Part shown: positions 49,861 through 62,900 of the stretch, piece by piece
Position numbering within the stretch: the first letter of the stretch is position 1
Layout of the letters: the number at the start of each line of letters is the position of its first letter
Origin: Larus michahellis
Taxonomy: Eukaryota; Chordata; Aves; Charadriiformes; Laridae
Assembly (NCBI RefSeq): GCF_964199755.1
Contig: NC_133901.1
Location: 24,213,583 to 24,277,582, forward strand
DNA: 64,000 nt
Direction of reading: 5' to 3'
Position numbers and translations under genes: made by a program
The notes under the pieces: model-generated
The model's input: the letters and a program-made list of their open reading frames with translations, nothing else
The model's database searches: none
Told to the model about the DNA's origin: nothing

Positions 49861-52800
49861 CCCAAAAAGCGAGTAGTGCTTGATAGGCAGGCAAGGCTGA
49901 TAATCCTGGGCCTCTAAGGAGGTTACAAATTGCGTGCAGTAAACCTTAGAATCTCTGGTGTTCGCGTCAGGCTCAGAAAACTATCCATGGCTTCAATATT
50001 TATTGAAATATGCCTCCCATCTGTTAGAAAGGAGGGTTCCTTGCTGTCAGCTGCAGCAGCCTGAGAGTATAGAACATAGTACAGAAAGTGTATGTCTGAC
50101 CCTTATGTCAAATTACCCTGGTCTTTCTCCCTGCAGTTCTTCTGGGGAGGTGGGTAAGCTTCTGGGTCTTACCATAGACCATATCCTCACTTTTTGAGAA
50201 AAAACACTGTGGACTAACTAGTAAGACTACTAAATGATGAGGTCTTCAATTTTTGTAGTTACGGAACAAAATCTAATCTTACTCTGTCAATAGCCAACTG
50301 CAAACCTTCACTCCCTTTTGCAGAGTTAGCATCAAGTCCCTTGGCATGATTCTGCCAGAGATCTCCAGACAGTTTTAGATAACTGCTCTCACAATATCAT
50401 TTGTCAGACCAAGGTTTTGACTTACACAAGATCAGAAAGGAGAACAGTCATCACCCAATTGCCAAGTCATGGTTTCAGTGGGAGAGCACAGGGAAAGAAA
50501 ACTGTTACTAAGTCTTTCAAAAGTTAAATTATCTTAACTAATTTCACCCCCAGTTTCATTCATCACTTATTAAAATGAATTTATAAACAGAAGAAAAAAA
50601 AGTCCTAATTATCGATAAAAATATTTTATGAAATTATTTATAGTAAATAATGGACTGAATTGGAAAGAAGCCTGGATTCTGTAAATGTGTACATTGACTA
50701 TGAAAATTGCCAATAAGTTGTTTATCTAGAAACCATATTCTCATGAAAGCGGAGGTTTGATTATTGCTTATTGCACAGGACTAAGTCCATGACAAGTTAA
50801 AACCTACAACACGAATCCTGCAATGCAGAGAGCTGGGGCCCAAATGATACAGAATATTTTTCTGTATTTTTTATTCCATTATGTTCAGAGAGCTAGGTTT
50901 GCATTTCAAGTTGCTACCTCTTTTAAGTCTCTTGTTTTGGGGGGTTATTAGTTTTTTAATATTTTAGAAGTTTTATGTCTATCTGCTTAGTTCCTTCTGA
51001 ACTTCTGGCCTCTTTAAGATCTTTCAAATTTGACTCCTAAAAATTAAAATGCTAATGACTGCTTTGATAGCAGTATGGTGTGTTGTATTGATAAATGTAC
51101 CTTGATTTATGTGTTTCTTTGTGCAGTTCTTTGCTTACAGTTAGCTGGAGTGGCCTGCAGCTGCTCCACTGAAATCTGTGGGTGTTTTTCAGCTTTGACA
51201 CCAGCGTGAGCCTGGCTGTGCTTTAACCTAGAGGCTATGCAGCTGGTTTTTACCATACTTTGCTGGCTATGATAACATTGTATTAGTCAGAACAATGAGG
51301 AGGCAGAAGCAAAGTTAAAATTGAAGCTTTAAGGGTCTGACTCATTCAGTTTCTGGCACAAGGAGGTGCAAATTGCACTTCCTGAGTTTACAGCACACCT
51401 AGCAAACCTCAATTACAGCATACCCCAAATGCACTATGCTATGAAAAAGCCTGTTCGCTGCCTCAGCGCGTACCCATCTACCTTGTACGTTGTTGCTTCT
51501 CGTTGCTAATTTAATGTTGGTAGCGGCTTCTTGTAGGATGCTAGCTGAAAGAAGGCTTTGTGGTGTTGCAATTCTCCTTACCAGTTTTGCAGTCTTTGCT
51601 CGCTGCCACCCAGAGCGGGCAGTTTGTAGTAACAGTACCCTGATAATCCTGAATTGGACAACAGTTTGACGGATGGAGGGCCCCCGTCCTCTCTGCCCTT
51701 ACCTTTTGATAATGATAGGTGGAATACTACTAATTGCAATATAACAATAAGCAGCATATTACCTATTAGGTTTTTTTCCTCAGAAATAGCAATAAACCTG
51801 CTTCTCAGACATGTTCCATCTGTTCCATCAACCAGAATAATTTTATGACCCCAATTCCACGTAATTATATCCAAAAAAAGCCCAAAGCTGGCAAGTGCAC
51901 TGGTGAGTTGCTGAAAGCATGTTACAGCCCCTTTCAAGTCACAAGCCCTGTCTGAGAAATACCAACAAAATGTAGTGCATGGTAGTAAAGTAAGTCAGAT
52001 TCAGCATATACTGTGCATGGAGATAGACACAAGGTACGCTCAGCATGAGGAACCAGCAAAAGGAAATTCTGTCTGCAAATCTGTGGTGGCTAGAGCAAAG
52101 GAGGAGCTTTCGAGGGTAAGTCAAAGAAGATGGTAGGCATGTTTTACCCAATGCCCTTGTTATTACACAAAATACTCTGGTGCAGATACCCCTGCTTGCT
52201 GAATGCTCTTTTCTACATGGGATACCAGCTTGCAGCTGGCAGTGAACATGAACAAAGCAAGGCATGCTCCAGCTAATTTGCAGGAATTTCATAGATGTTT
52301 ACTTTGGGGGAAAGGCTGTTGTTATTCTAAGGCTTGGAACAAAAATTTGTATCAAACTATGGAGGTTTTGTGATTGCTGCATTTTCCAGGCCACTTATGT
52401 TTTTCTTCCACAGTTAAAATTCACTGTGTACATTTGAGATTCTCAAAAGTGATGAAGAGAGTCCCAGGAAGGAATTTTCATTAAAGGTGAGTTAATTTTT
52501 CTGTTATATTATTACTTACAGATATGTATTTCTACAGCACTTAGAAGATGCTCTCTTGAACCTCCTTGGACAAATGGGAGGCCATAATACTACATAAAAA
52601 GAGCAATGATCCAATATCAGATGCAGAATTCAGTAATATGCAGTGAGAATGGGTAGTGCTGATGTAGAAGGAAATATGCTTGTTCAATTACACCTTTCAT
52701 CTTGCTTATCTATACTTAGCTTAGAGAGTGCAATGACCTTGTAAGAATCACTCAACGTATTTCTCCTGGGCTATTCTTTTCCCTGTTCCCTCTCATATTA

Positions 52801-55800
52801 TTTTTCATGTTCCGTTATTTAAGAGGATTTGTTTCTAAAATATTTTTATGCATTTCTTACAAAATTTTGAAACAGCTTTGAAGGCTTGTCTTTGAGCTGT
52901 TTAAGCTGCCTGAAGGGACAGGTGAGGTGAAATATATGCAATTAAATAGTTTATATCATTCGTAACATAAGAAAAATACCAAAAGCTCCTTTTTTTCCAT
53001 TCTCCCTGGGTGGAAGAAAGATATTTATAAGATTTTCAGAAAGAATCCTAGAAACTTATTGGAAACCCAAAGAATATGGACAGAATGATCAGAATGTCCT
53101 TCGCAAATAAAAAACAAAAAAAAAGGACAATGAGTGTATCCTTTTCTGTGCGAGAATCAGAGCAGCTCAATTGTGTTTAAGATGCCATACACTATTAACA
53201 GGTATTCTCCTGAACATAACTAACTAATTAGGAGAATTACAATATAAGTAAGAGGATCTAAGTTTTCTTAATTTTTCTTTTTCTATAAAATTTCAGACAA
53301 CCACAGTATATCTGTGATAGCTGTGAGGTTATTGTATTTGTTACAATTTTTTTATTTCTTGCTATTAATGTTTTGGTTGAGTCTGTGGTGGCATAAAAAC
53401 ATTGTAAATGCCTAGAGAAAGACTCACATTCTAAATATGTAAAGACATCCTAGACATTTTGGTTTTTAAAGTAACTTCTTTATTTTCGCTTCTCTTTAAT
53501 GTCTTCTGCTTCTTCTTTTACAATGAGCAGTATTTTAACAACACAGAGAAAGAAACAGAAGCATGAACTACTCCAGTTTCAACCGAGACAAAATACAAGG
53601 TATTGAAAATTAGTCTTGATATTTTTCAGTGAGTCTGCTGCCTAAGATTTGATTACATATATGTCTTTAAATATTGCCTTACTAGGTTCAAACTTACCAG
53701 ACTTTCCTACTTCTGAATTATTTTTAGTTCATCATTCTCATCATCTAAGTTCACTGTGTTCCTATACTCTTTTTGTATTGTGAAACTTCTCCAAATGACA
53801 TTCCTAAATCTCAAGAATAGATTATTGGTTCAAAACCAAAATACTTTTGAAGGTGTCCCATCTTCTTCACTTTTTACCTACAGTTAACAACATTCTTTCT
53901 CATGAGTCTGAATAAAACAGGGACACAAACTAGAGAGCATCCAGCATCAGTTCCCATGCTTCCATCTCAATCTAGTCCTGTCCCATTGAAACCAGCAGTA
54001 CCCTTTTGCTTCAGTGGAAGAGAGCCCATTATTTTAGCGGGAATTCTACATAATTTTGTGCCATCAGGTACTTTGGTCTCTGGTAGTTACTTACATCTAA
54101 GGACAGTAAAGAAATCAGAAAACCTCCTTCCAGGCATCTAAGTTTCCTTCGTTCTTAGTTATGATGAAGATCATTGTAGTCCTAGGCAAGAGGAAACGAA
54201 AAATCAGAGATCAGGAGTTTAGATCATAAATAACAGAACTTTCTGGGTACATATATAATAGTTCTGACAGGAAAGATGTCATCAGGATATAGTAAATAAG
54301 GCACGTTTACACTGTACAGAGATGGTTGTCTTTAAATAACATGGTGGTTGTATTAGTCTTGTATTGCAACAAGACATTGTTCCTGCTAGTGTGTTGTTAC
54401 TGTATCACGTAGGTGGAAGAAAAGCCTACAGACATATCTCAAGTGTGGATAGGTTTTTAGAATAGAATTTGATTCAGTCAGCTTTACAGCATTACAAAAA
54501 GTTTAGAAATACCTTATCTGAACATCAGTGTGACCACAAGTGATGCCTTCCTAGCATCTCACATTGTAATTCACGTTTTTTCTTGTTTGAAATCTCTCCC
54601 ATATTAGGATTACAATTAGAATTAGGCCAGAATCAGAGCTGTTCATAAGGTGCTATTTGGGATGAAATTCAGTTACCTAAATAGAGGCTTCCAGTGCCTT
54701 TTAAAACACTGCAAGTTGCCCAAGACATCTATATGGGGCTGTCAGATATGATGGAGCTGTCAGAATAAGGCCACCCTTATTCTTCTGGAGCACAAAGTGG
54801 TGGAAAGGTGGGGCACTCTATAGCTGCCTGTTTTTAGGTAGGTGAATTCCCTTCCATACTGTCAGCAAGCAGTCAGTGTAGAGCCAGTACTGTCTCAGCT
54901 ACCACCACTGTTGAAAGGGGAGCTCTTTCTCATGTCACATAGCAGCATCACTGACTGCAGGCAGAATCACAGTGTCTCCTTAGGTACGGACACTTCACCA
55001 TGATACCGGCTAATCAGCCAGTGAATATTGGGTCCTGAATATCTGACTGGCCTGCTCCTCTTGAGAGGGTGGAGTTTCCTTCTGCTGGGAGTGTGTTCTT
55101 TTTGATTTGCATTACCAGACCACTTACACCAGATGTAAGTATTCTAAAACTTTTTATTTCCATGGTGACCGAACATCAAAAACATGGTTAGTCAAAATTA
55201 GTATGGAGTTTTGAAAGTCAATAGATGTAGCGATTATAAAAGATAGTATAAGACAGGTTAGAGTGGTAATCTGATTTTAATTCCTTTAAATCTTTCCCCA
55301 TTAATTTATCAGTGTAATATCAGTGCAATGCCCATTAGTGGTGCCTGAAATAATACAACTAGCATATATCACGGGGTTATTATTTTGCATAAGTCCCAAA
55401 CTGGAAGTGCTTTACTTCTATAGATAGTCTAATTAAAAACTCCAAATGAAATCTGTGGTGCTTTTAAAATGAAGCTTTAGCTTCATGTATAAACATTGCT
55501 GATGCACAAAAAGGTTTCATTTCTATCAAATTCGGCATTAACGTTTTTTAAGCTTTTGTAATATTGGAAAATCTGTGAGATGAAGGCTTCTATTCTATAC
55601 CAGGAAACTCCTTCAAGTATGGCAGAGGGCTACAGAAAATTTCCTAGAAGAACTGACATATTCCTAGAAAAAAATTCCTAGAACATGCTAGAAAGGTATC
55701 AGTGTGGCATTGAGTGATATGCAATCTAGACTGTACAAGATGTTGTGGAATTGTTGTGATGAAGCCCATGAAACATTAAAGAAACCACTAAATTAGGGTA

Positions 55801-56945
55801 GTCTATATCTCGGCGTCTGTCAGGATGATCTCACACTGCTCTTGTTTATTTTGGTAGTTGAATAGTCTACCAAATGAGGATAGCTCAAAGTTGGCTTAAA
55901 ACTTCGGCATCTCAGAAATCCTGTTTCTTCAGCCAGACAAGTAAAACCTGTGCAGCTTTGTTTCAGTATTTCTTACCCAGACTTCATTACTATTACGTTA
56001 ATATAGTCACACTAGTGTAAAGCCAGTCCAATATAAATAAGAGCAATAGTCAATGTTTTGTTTTGTGGCAGATGAAAACAAAATCTTGTTTTCATCCCAG
56101 TGCCTCAACTCTCAAGTTTCCAGTGAAAATCCCGGGGAAGCTGAGTCAAAGAAGGCTCTACCATTCCAGACCATGCATTTAATCTTGTATTTTTTAAACA
56201 AAAAAAAATTCACTTTTGCAAAGAGTGACTTATATGATAGGTGAAAATACTGTGACTTTCTCACCAGACAGGTAGTATAAGGGTATGTAGCATGTGAAAG
56301 TTTGCTGTAATATGATAATGCAGAGTGTCTGTATTGAATCAGTTTGTATCATTCACAAAAGATTCACTGCGTTAAGGCGCATTGATTTTGATCATTCCCT
56401 GTTAAAGATTCTTCTGATTTTGCAGACTGCCTCCTAATAGCCATGTTGCGTCTAAGCACAGAACTGAGGTTCCTGTTAAATGCGAACTGGGAACACTGCA
56501 GACAGCATGGAGCTGCTGCCCACACTGGGCGTGAAGCCATGCTTGAATGCATTGTGGGTAAAGACTTGCGTGCACAGGCCCCATGAGTCTGTTACAAGAG
56601 CTGTGAAAACTCATAAATTGAAATTTTACAATATGCCTGCATACTCATCTAAATCAGCATACAGATCTAAACTGCAGATAAAACACTTAAGCTACTGTTT
56701 CCTTTTGCCTATACACAGGAAGTGACCAACTGATAGATGAATGACTAAGCAAAGCATTAGTTATTTATGCACATATAAAGTTGACTTTCAAGGGCCCCTG
56801 ACAATCACAGAAGACAGTGGTTTAATTCTACTATATCTATTCTGCATATTCTAGCAAAAACAATAGCAGTTTTCTGCTTATTTAGTGCATACTTTCAACG
56901 AGTTCATCCTTCTACACAAAAAATGGAAGATAGAGTGCCTATTCT

Positions 56946-56963
56946 CTGTGTGTGTGTGTGTGT
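56946..56963 (+). repeat. (TG)n microsatellite
   Basis: Nine TG dinucleotides, followed by AT-rich tat/tgt variants. Confidence 0.9.
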
Positions 56964-59122
56964 ATAAATATGTATATGTTTGTGGCTGAATTAGCTAAAT
57001 GCTCCACTTGCTAAACAGATTATACTAGGAGACCAGAAGGCCAATTTGTGACAATGCAGTGCATTTTAAAAATAGCTCCAGACGCCAGTATTGACACTGC
57101 GTAACTGAAGCTGTATGACTGCACTGAGTCCCAGTAAAAACAGAAGCTGGTCTGTGTGGAGTAGTTTGAAGCTTCGGAGGCATAACTCTGATGCGATGCA
57201 TCAGTGTTAGTAGGTTGGCAGGAAGAGGTGACTCCGCCCTCTGTGGGGGAAACTGGAGTTGCTGGCCACTGCCTTCTCTTTTGCTTAAATGAAAGAAGAA
57301 ATGTTCATGTTTCTCTTTTTGTGAAAAGCAAGTACACATGCAATGTCTGTCCCTGATATATTAATCAAAATAAACTTCCGATACTCTTGTGTTTTTCCTT
57401 AAACTTTTTGTGGCATGTGTAGATAATTTTAAAGCATGCTTATCTATTCTCCGTGCGCTCAAAGGCCACATATATCTGTGGAGACTATACGTCACTTTCT
57501 TGAACGATGCAGACTCAGTAAGGTGATGCTGACTGTGCCCCATCCATATACTGTCTGTTTTCAGAAGTATTCTTGAAGAAGATAGCTGTAGGTGAATTAT
57601 GTAAAATCTAGCTATGCAGTTTTGTCAAGTCAGAAACTATACGTATTCCCTCTGTTTATGGCTTACTGTTACCTAACAACCAATCACAGACTGGTCCTAG
57701 ATATAATAAAAATCAGGCCACTGTTTCCTCAGGAGCAGCCATATTAGCCTGGAAACCTGCTTGTCTGTGGTAAGCCTATGGCTAACGGTTGAGCGACAAT
57801 GAGCCATGAGCAAAATGAAAGCTTGCGTCAAAGTTATTATATGACTTTTGAAAACAGGACTTATGCTCTGAAATTACCAAACTGCTTTGGAAATGCTTAA
57901 ACTGTAGTATTTGTGTACATACGTACTTTCTTAACTGATGGTCACAAGAAAAAAGCTGAGACTCCTCAGATCATTTACAATACCCTCCTTGCCTCTGAAA
58001 TATCTTTTTTTGAGTGCTTGTCTCTGTTCTCAAGTATTAAATTCAGTCTTCTTAGTACTATGTACTTTGGTTAAATGCAGGCAGTACCTACAAAAGATGT
58101 CTGAAAATCAAACACAAAATAAATTGCAAGTTATCTCAAGGAAACCCAGCATTTAAGACTGCATTTAAAAGATTCTGCATTTAAATAAAATTAAGAAAAT
58201 ATTAGAGGTTAGGGAGGCACTGAAATATCAGAAATACAAGACCCTGAGACAGCTAAACTTAGCAGAGGACCACAGCTTACAAAAGAATAGTTTCAAAGAC
58301 TTTGTGCACATAACATTTATGTTTATATATTTTTATAGGTGTTTTTTTTTTAAGTTGGTAAGTAAAACTGAGTGCTAGTGACAATTGCCAAAGCCAGTTT
58401 GTCTTTAAATGAAAAATCATGTCCGGCTGACAAAAATTTTATCATAAATACTGTTCAGAACTGTCATCTATTTGGATATTTGAAAGCAAACATTCAGAGC
58501 AGATTATGTCATACTAAGTGCCAGATAGATGCTATTATGAATATACCTTATTTTTCTAGTAAATGTAGTACTTGTGAAAGATTCTAGAGTAATGGTTTTG
58601 AAGGCTGAAATATTTTAGCCATTAAGGTTATTGTATCACAAGTTTATTTCTGTGCACTACCCATCTGCCAATTGAGGGACGGTGAAGAAGGCTCAGCGAG
58701 CAGCTTATTCTCTTTTTTTGTTTGTTCCTTGCTTTGCCCTATGAAATAACAACAAATGAATCAATCTAGCTACCAAAAATGGTGATGGATACTTTTCATT
58801 TCCATACTCTCTATATTCATCTTTCTGCTAAATGGCCATCAAAAAGAGACAGTTAAGGATATGCTTTACAGGTTCTGGTATGATGGTCTTTCAACCATGA
58901 AAACCAATATATCACATGTAAAGTTTACAGCATAATCAGCTAACAAATGTGTGCAGACAAAGCTCTTTTATGGTGAATAGCTGCTAACTGTGCTTGTGGT
59001 TGTGGGGAAAAATAGCATCAAGTTCACTGTACAAATTATGATATCTTTGAGGGTTTTGTTGGTTTTTTGTTTTGGTTTGGTTTTTTTACAGGACTTGGGA
59101 GCTAGCTTTAAAGGTCATTAAC

Positions 59123-59996
59123 ATGTACGGTAATTCATCAGAAGGAAGATGCTCAGTATTACTTCATATAGAAAATGTAGTAAAAAACATCCCTTTATTC
59201 AATTGACTTCATTTTTATTACTTCAGTTAGGTTGCTAATACCAAAGATAGTTTGAAAATGCTTTCAAACGAAGAAAGAAGTTCAATATTTGCTCCTGTGC
59301 CATTACCTTCTTTGTTGTTCGCTCTTCTGTGACCATGGTGCCATCTGTTATACAGTACAAGTACTTGATGTGAGAACTCCACAATCTGTAATCTGGATAA
59401 TCTTTGGAGTACGAGTAGCAAGTGGAAGAAGAACTTTTACTATGATGGCACTTTACCAGTGTCTTGCAGCATATGCTGGCCTTTGCAATATTTACCACCG
59501 CTGCATTCAGTGAAACACCAAGTCATCATTTGCGCTTGGATTGTAACAAAGCTTAAAGCTATTTGCCTATTACTAATAGAATGCATTAAAAGAAAGACCA
59601 GAAGATATATTCAAAACAGAACTTCCTTGGCCAACTGTGCTTGGAGCTACTTTTGCGAGAACAACTGGAATTGTTTTAATTGTAGTTCTTATAATCATCA
59701 TTGTAATTAGCTGCTGCCTCTTCTGCAGAGAAGGAAAACATGCTGGCCATTTAAAAAGCTCAAATAAAAAGGCCAAAAAAATCATCATTATTCACAGACT
59801 GCAAACCAGTTTGCCTCTTCTGCTACTTCTGATAACAGCTGTTGGAAGACACCCTGATAATACTATTTTACATTTAGCAGCCTTTCTTGTTTTGTTGTTT
59901 GCACTATGCTTTAACCCTGTGGTTTATGGTCAGCGAAACAAAGAGCTGCAAACCAAGCTATTCAGCAGGCAAAGACTTGGTGCGCTTACCACATAG
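59123..59996 (+). pseudogene. Intronless seven-transmembrane receptor pseudogene, probably odorant receptor 131-2-like
   Basis: Pieces of one receptor lie in order but in different frames. MYGNSSEGRC (start with a glycosylation site) is in one frame. TM2-TM3 (from LLCHYLL to MMALYQCLAAYAGLCNIYH, a degenerate version of the ERY motif region) covers 59289-59510. TM4 (VIICAWIVTKLKAICLLLIE) is in another frame at about 59520-59590. From 59595 the frame is open again: RPEDIFKTELPWPTV (loop 2), TM5 with IVLIVVLIIIIVISCC, KKAKKIIIIHRLQ (loop 3-TM6), and TM7 ending ALCFNPVVYGQRNKELQTKL before stop TAG at 59994. TM1 carries stops. The AKK-III-H motif and NPVVYG suggest the fish/amniote OR131-2 group by memory; another class A receptor is possible. 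Not functional as it stands. Confidence 0.6.
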
Positions 59997-62900
59997 CAAA
60001 CAGTAATGACATAGCAGCTATTTAGTCTACTGAGTTAGGTGACTGATCCTAGATGTAAAACTCTAGCTCTTCCACCTTCTAAGAAAGTACGATCATCAGC
60101 ACTGCAAAATAAAGAAGAAAGCCTCGGATACTCCTGCACAAAGTGTTTTTATGACACTGACTGCAACTTAAAGGAAGTTGAACTGTTTGACTTTAACAAT
60201 TTTCAGATCCTTGTTATTACGGCCATACTACTACAAAGCTTACTATGAAACAAGATCAAGCAGAAGATTAACTATGAGTTGGCGTGTGAAAATGCCACAG
60301 GTTTGCCAAAGGAGATCTAAAACAGGATTTATTTTAAAAGAAAAGGAAGCCTACTTTCACTGGGCTATAGTAAAAGTGATGAATTATAGAGAATACAGTG
60401 GAATCCAGCTGTAGGTAACTATTGTTAGCTAGGAAAACAAAAGCAGTAAAGTAACTTGGGAATTTCAGCCTTTCTAAATGCAAAATCAACTTGAAGAATC
60501 AATATCAGAATTGTTTTTAATATTTGAAAAGATGTACACTATTTTGTCTTTACTCATTACATTTAGAACAATGAAGCTTTATTCAGATTTTAGTTAACTG
60601 CCATTTTTTGGTCAATTTGTCCCTTTTACTGTTGAATTCTGAAAAACGTTAAAATTAGGAACACAAATCCTTTGTATTTATTTTTTTTGTTTAAAGGAGT
60701 GAGTTCTCTAAAAAGTGGCTGTACTTGAGGGAAGGACATGCACATTTTTTACCTCTTGCTTCCTCACATTCACTGTATCCCCCATAAAAGTCTAGAGGTT
60801 GCCTTTTGGAGTAAGGTAAAGCTAATAAAATCTTTGGGTTTGTATTTTTAGAGAGGCTACCTAGACATAGAAATTTGAAAAACTAGACTAATTATTGTTG
60901 CAAATTTTTCCAGCATTATTAACCCCAAGAGACCCGTTCATAAGTACATACACCAGAAAATGAATTGTCAGCTTTTAAATTATTATAAAACTAAAGGCAA
61001 GCAAATATCGTGTTCACTTGCCTTTTAACGTTTAACCTTTTAGGGTATACTTGCTTTTAGCTTTGATACATCTGTGAAACTAGAAATTATTTTAAAATAA
61101 ACAAATAATTTTTAAAATAAAAGCTGATATTCTTCCTAGTAATAGGATCCCAGAAGCCTATCCCATGATCCTGTGATGAGGGAAAAAAAGTTACACTGTA
61201 CTTCAGGATAAAATTTCAGTAACTGCTGCATTACCGTATGATTCACTACATATTTATATGCTTAACTTGTGACATTTAAATTTGAAAGCAGTGGCCTTGT
61301 GTATGTGATCTTACTTTTGCAGATCTGACAGGCAGATGAAAACGAGAAGAAGAAAACTGCTTATTTAGCAGTGAGTTCAGATGAACCAATGAGATCCTCC
61401 ACTGAAATCTAAAGTACAAAAAAAATGAGGAAGTACGAGCCCAACCACTTGCCAATTTCTTCCATGATCAGGCAGCAGATAAGCTGTTTTCAGCTTGGCA
61501 TTTATTTTACCTTAATATCATTGTAAGTACAGCACAATTTGCACAGGAACTGAAAACTAAAGCCATCTGATAATGAGCTCCACTTTGCCAACTGGAGTGA
61601 GCCCTGAATTTTAGGTATGATGGGAAAAAAAGGTTTCCTGCCTCAGACTACAGTGCAAACAGAGAGAGTGGTATCCAAGTAATGACTTGGAAAAAAATGG
61701 CCTGAGGTTTGTGTGTAAGCGGAGCCCTGCTTGGAGGCTAGGGCTGCCTGGTGCCTGGCAGGCACCTGCCTGGAGCTGCCAGCTCACCCATGCCCTCGTA
61801 CAGCCACCACGGAGGGCGATGGGCCGGGCTGCTCTGTGGAGCCTTTCAGACTACTGAGGGACTGCGCTTTCATGAGTGCTTGTTTAAACCTAGAGTTCAG
61901 TGAAGAAAACATCACAGGATGCCATAACAACATGTGAGCTATGAAGTGTTGATTCACATCTACTAAACGTGTCTTCCAGAGATGTATACATTTCAGCATC
62001 AATGAAATGCTATGTAAAAATATGAAAACAAGCTATATGATACCATAGGTCCAAATTAGGAATGGAAGTTAAAAATTATGTCAGGCAAATAGTAGAAAAC
62101 AAAACAACAAAGACATGGGGGTTTAATTATTCATATATTTTTTTCCCCATAAATAAATTAAAATTCTGTTGCTTTTCTTATTTCACCCTGTTATGCACAG
62201 TATTGAAACAGGGGAGGAGAGAGAAGGTGAGAAGAGTCCTGCAAAGCGAGGTGGGGGAAGTCCAAGCTGATAGATTGAAAAAAGTGCTGTGTGTTTGAAG
62301 ACTGCAGTAACACCGTATGAAGTGGTCTGTTCTGAGTGTCATTTACAGCATTGCAAATACGGTACCAGATTTAGAATAACCGCAAATGGAAACCTGAATA
62401 ATGGTGGAAACTGTTGTCTCTACAGAATTTTGATAACAGGAGTAGAGTGATTGAGGGGGTCTCTCTTCTGAGTGTCTTGTTCACAAGCGCTTGCTGCCCT
62501 GGCAAAGAGTCTTTTACGTCCTAGATGCCAGGAAGCAGTTCTCACTTTTCCCTCTATATGGCTTCTTTGCGGTTATAGCCCTTGGAGCAGAGGGTCCTAA
62601 GTTCAGTCACTAGTGCAAATTTATGGTCGTTGTTGTAACACAAAGTTTACAGTTAAATTAAATTTCAGTTGATAAACCTTTAGGCAATACCAGATTTTTG
62701 CATAGTGTAATCATTAGTAAGGTGTTTAGAGACCACGAGCTAAGGCAACCACAGACCTTTTCAGACAAATATGCTCAGAAAGTTATATTTAACAAAATGC
62801 TAAATACTCCAGAAGTATCAAATCCTTTTTTCCAATAGAGGTCCTCCTAATGAAAGTAAGTGGCAATGCCAGTGGAATTTTTGTCAAGTAGACAAAAGCC

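Larger units (their letters stand above)
49311..59122. other. Intergenic sequence, mostly unremarkable
   Basis: AT-rich with chance frames only. It holds a possible MIR-like SINE (49680-49860), a CTCF-like motif on the minus strand (57233-57249, ccgccctctgtgggggg-like) and a (TG)n microsatellite. No exon recognised. Confidence 0.6.
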
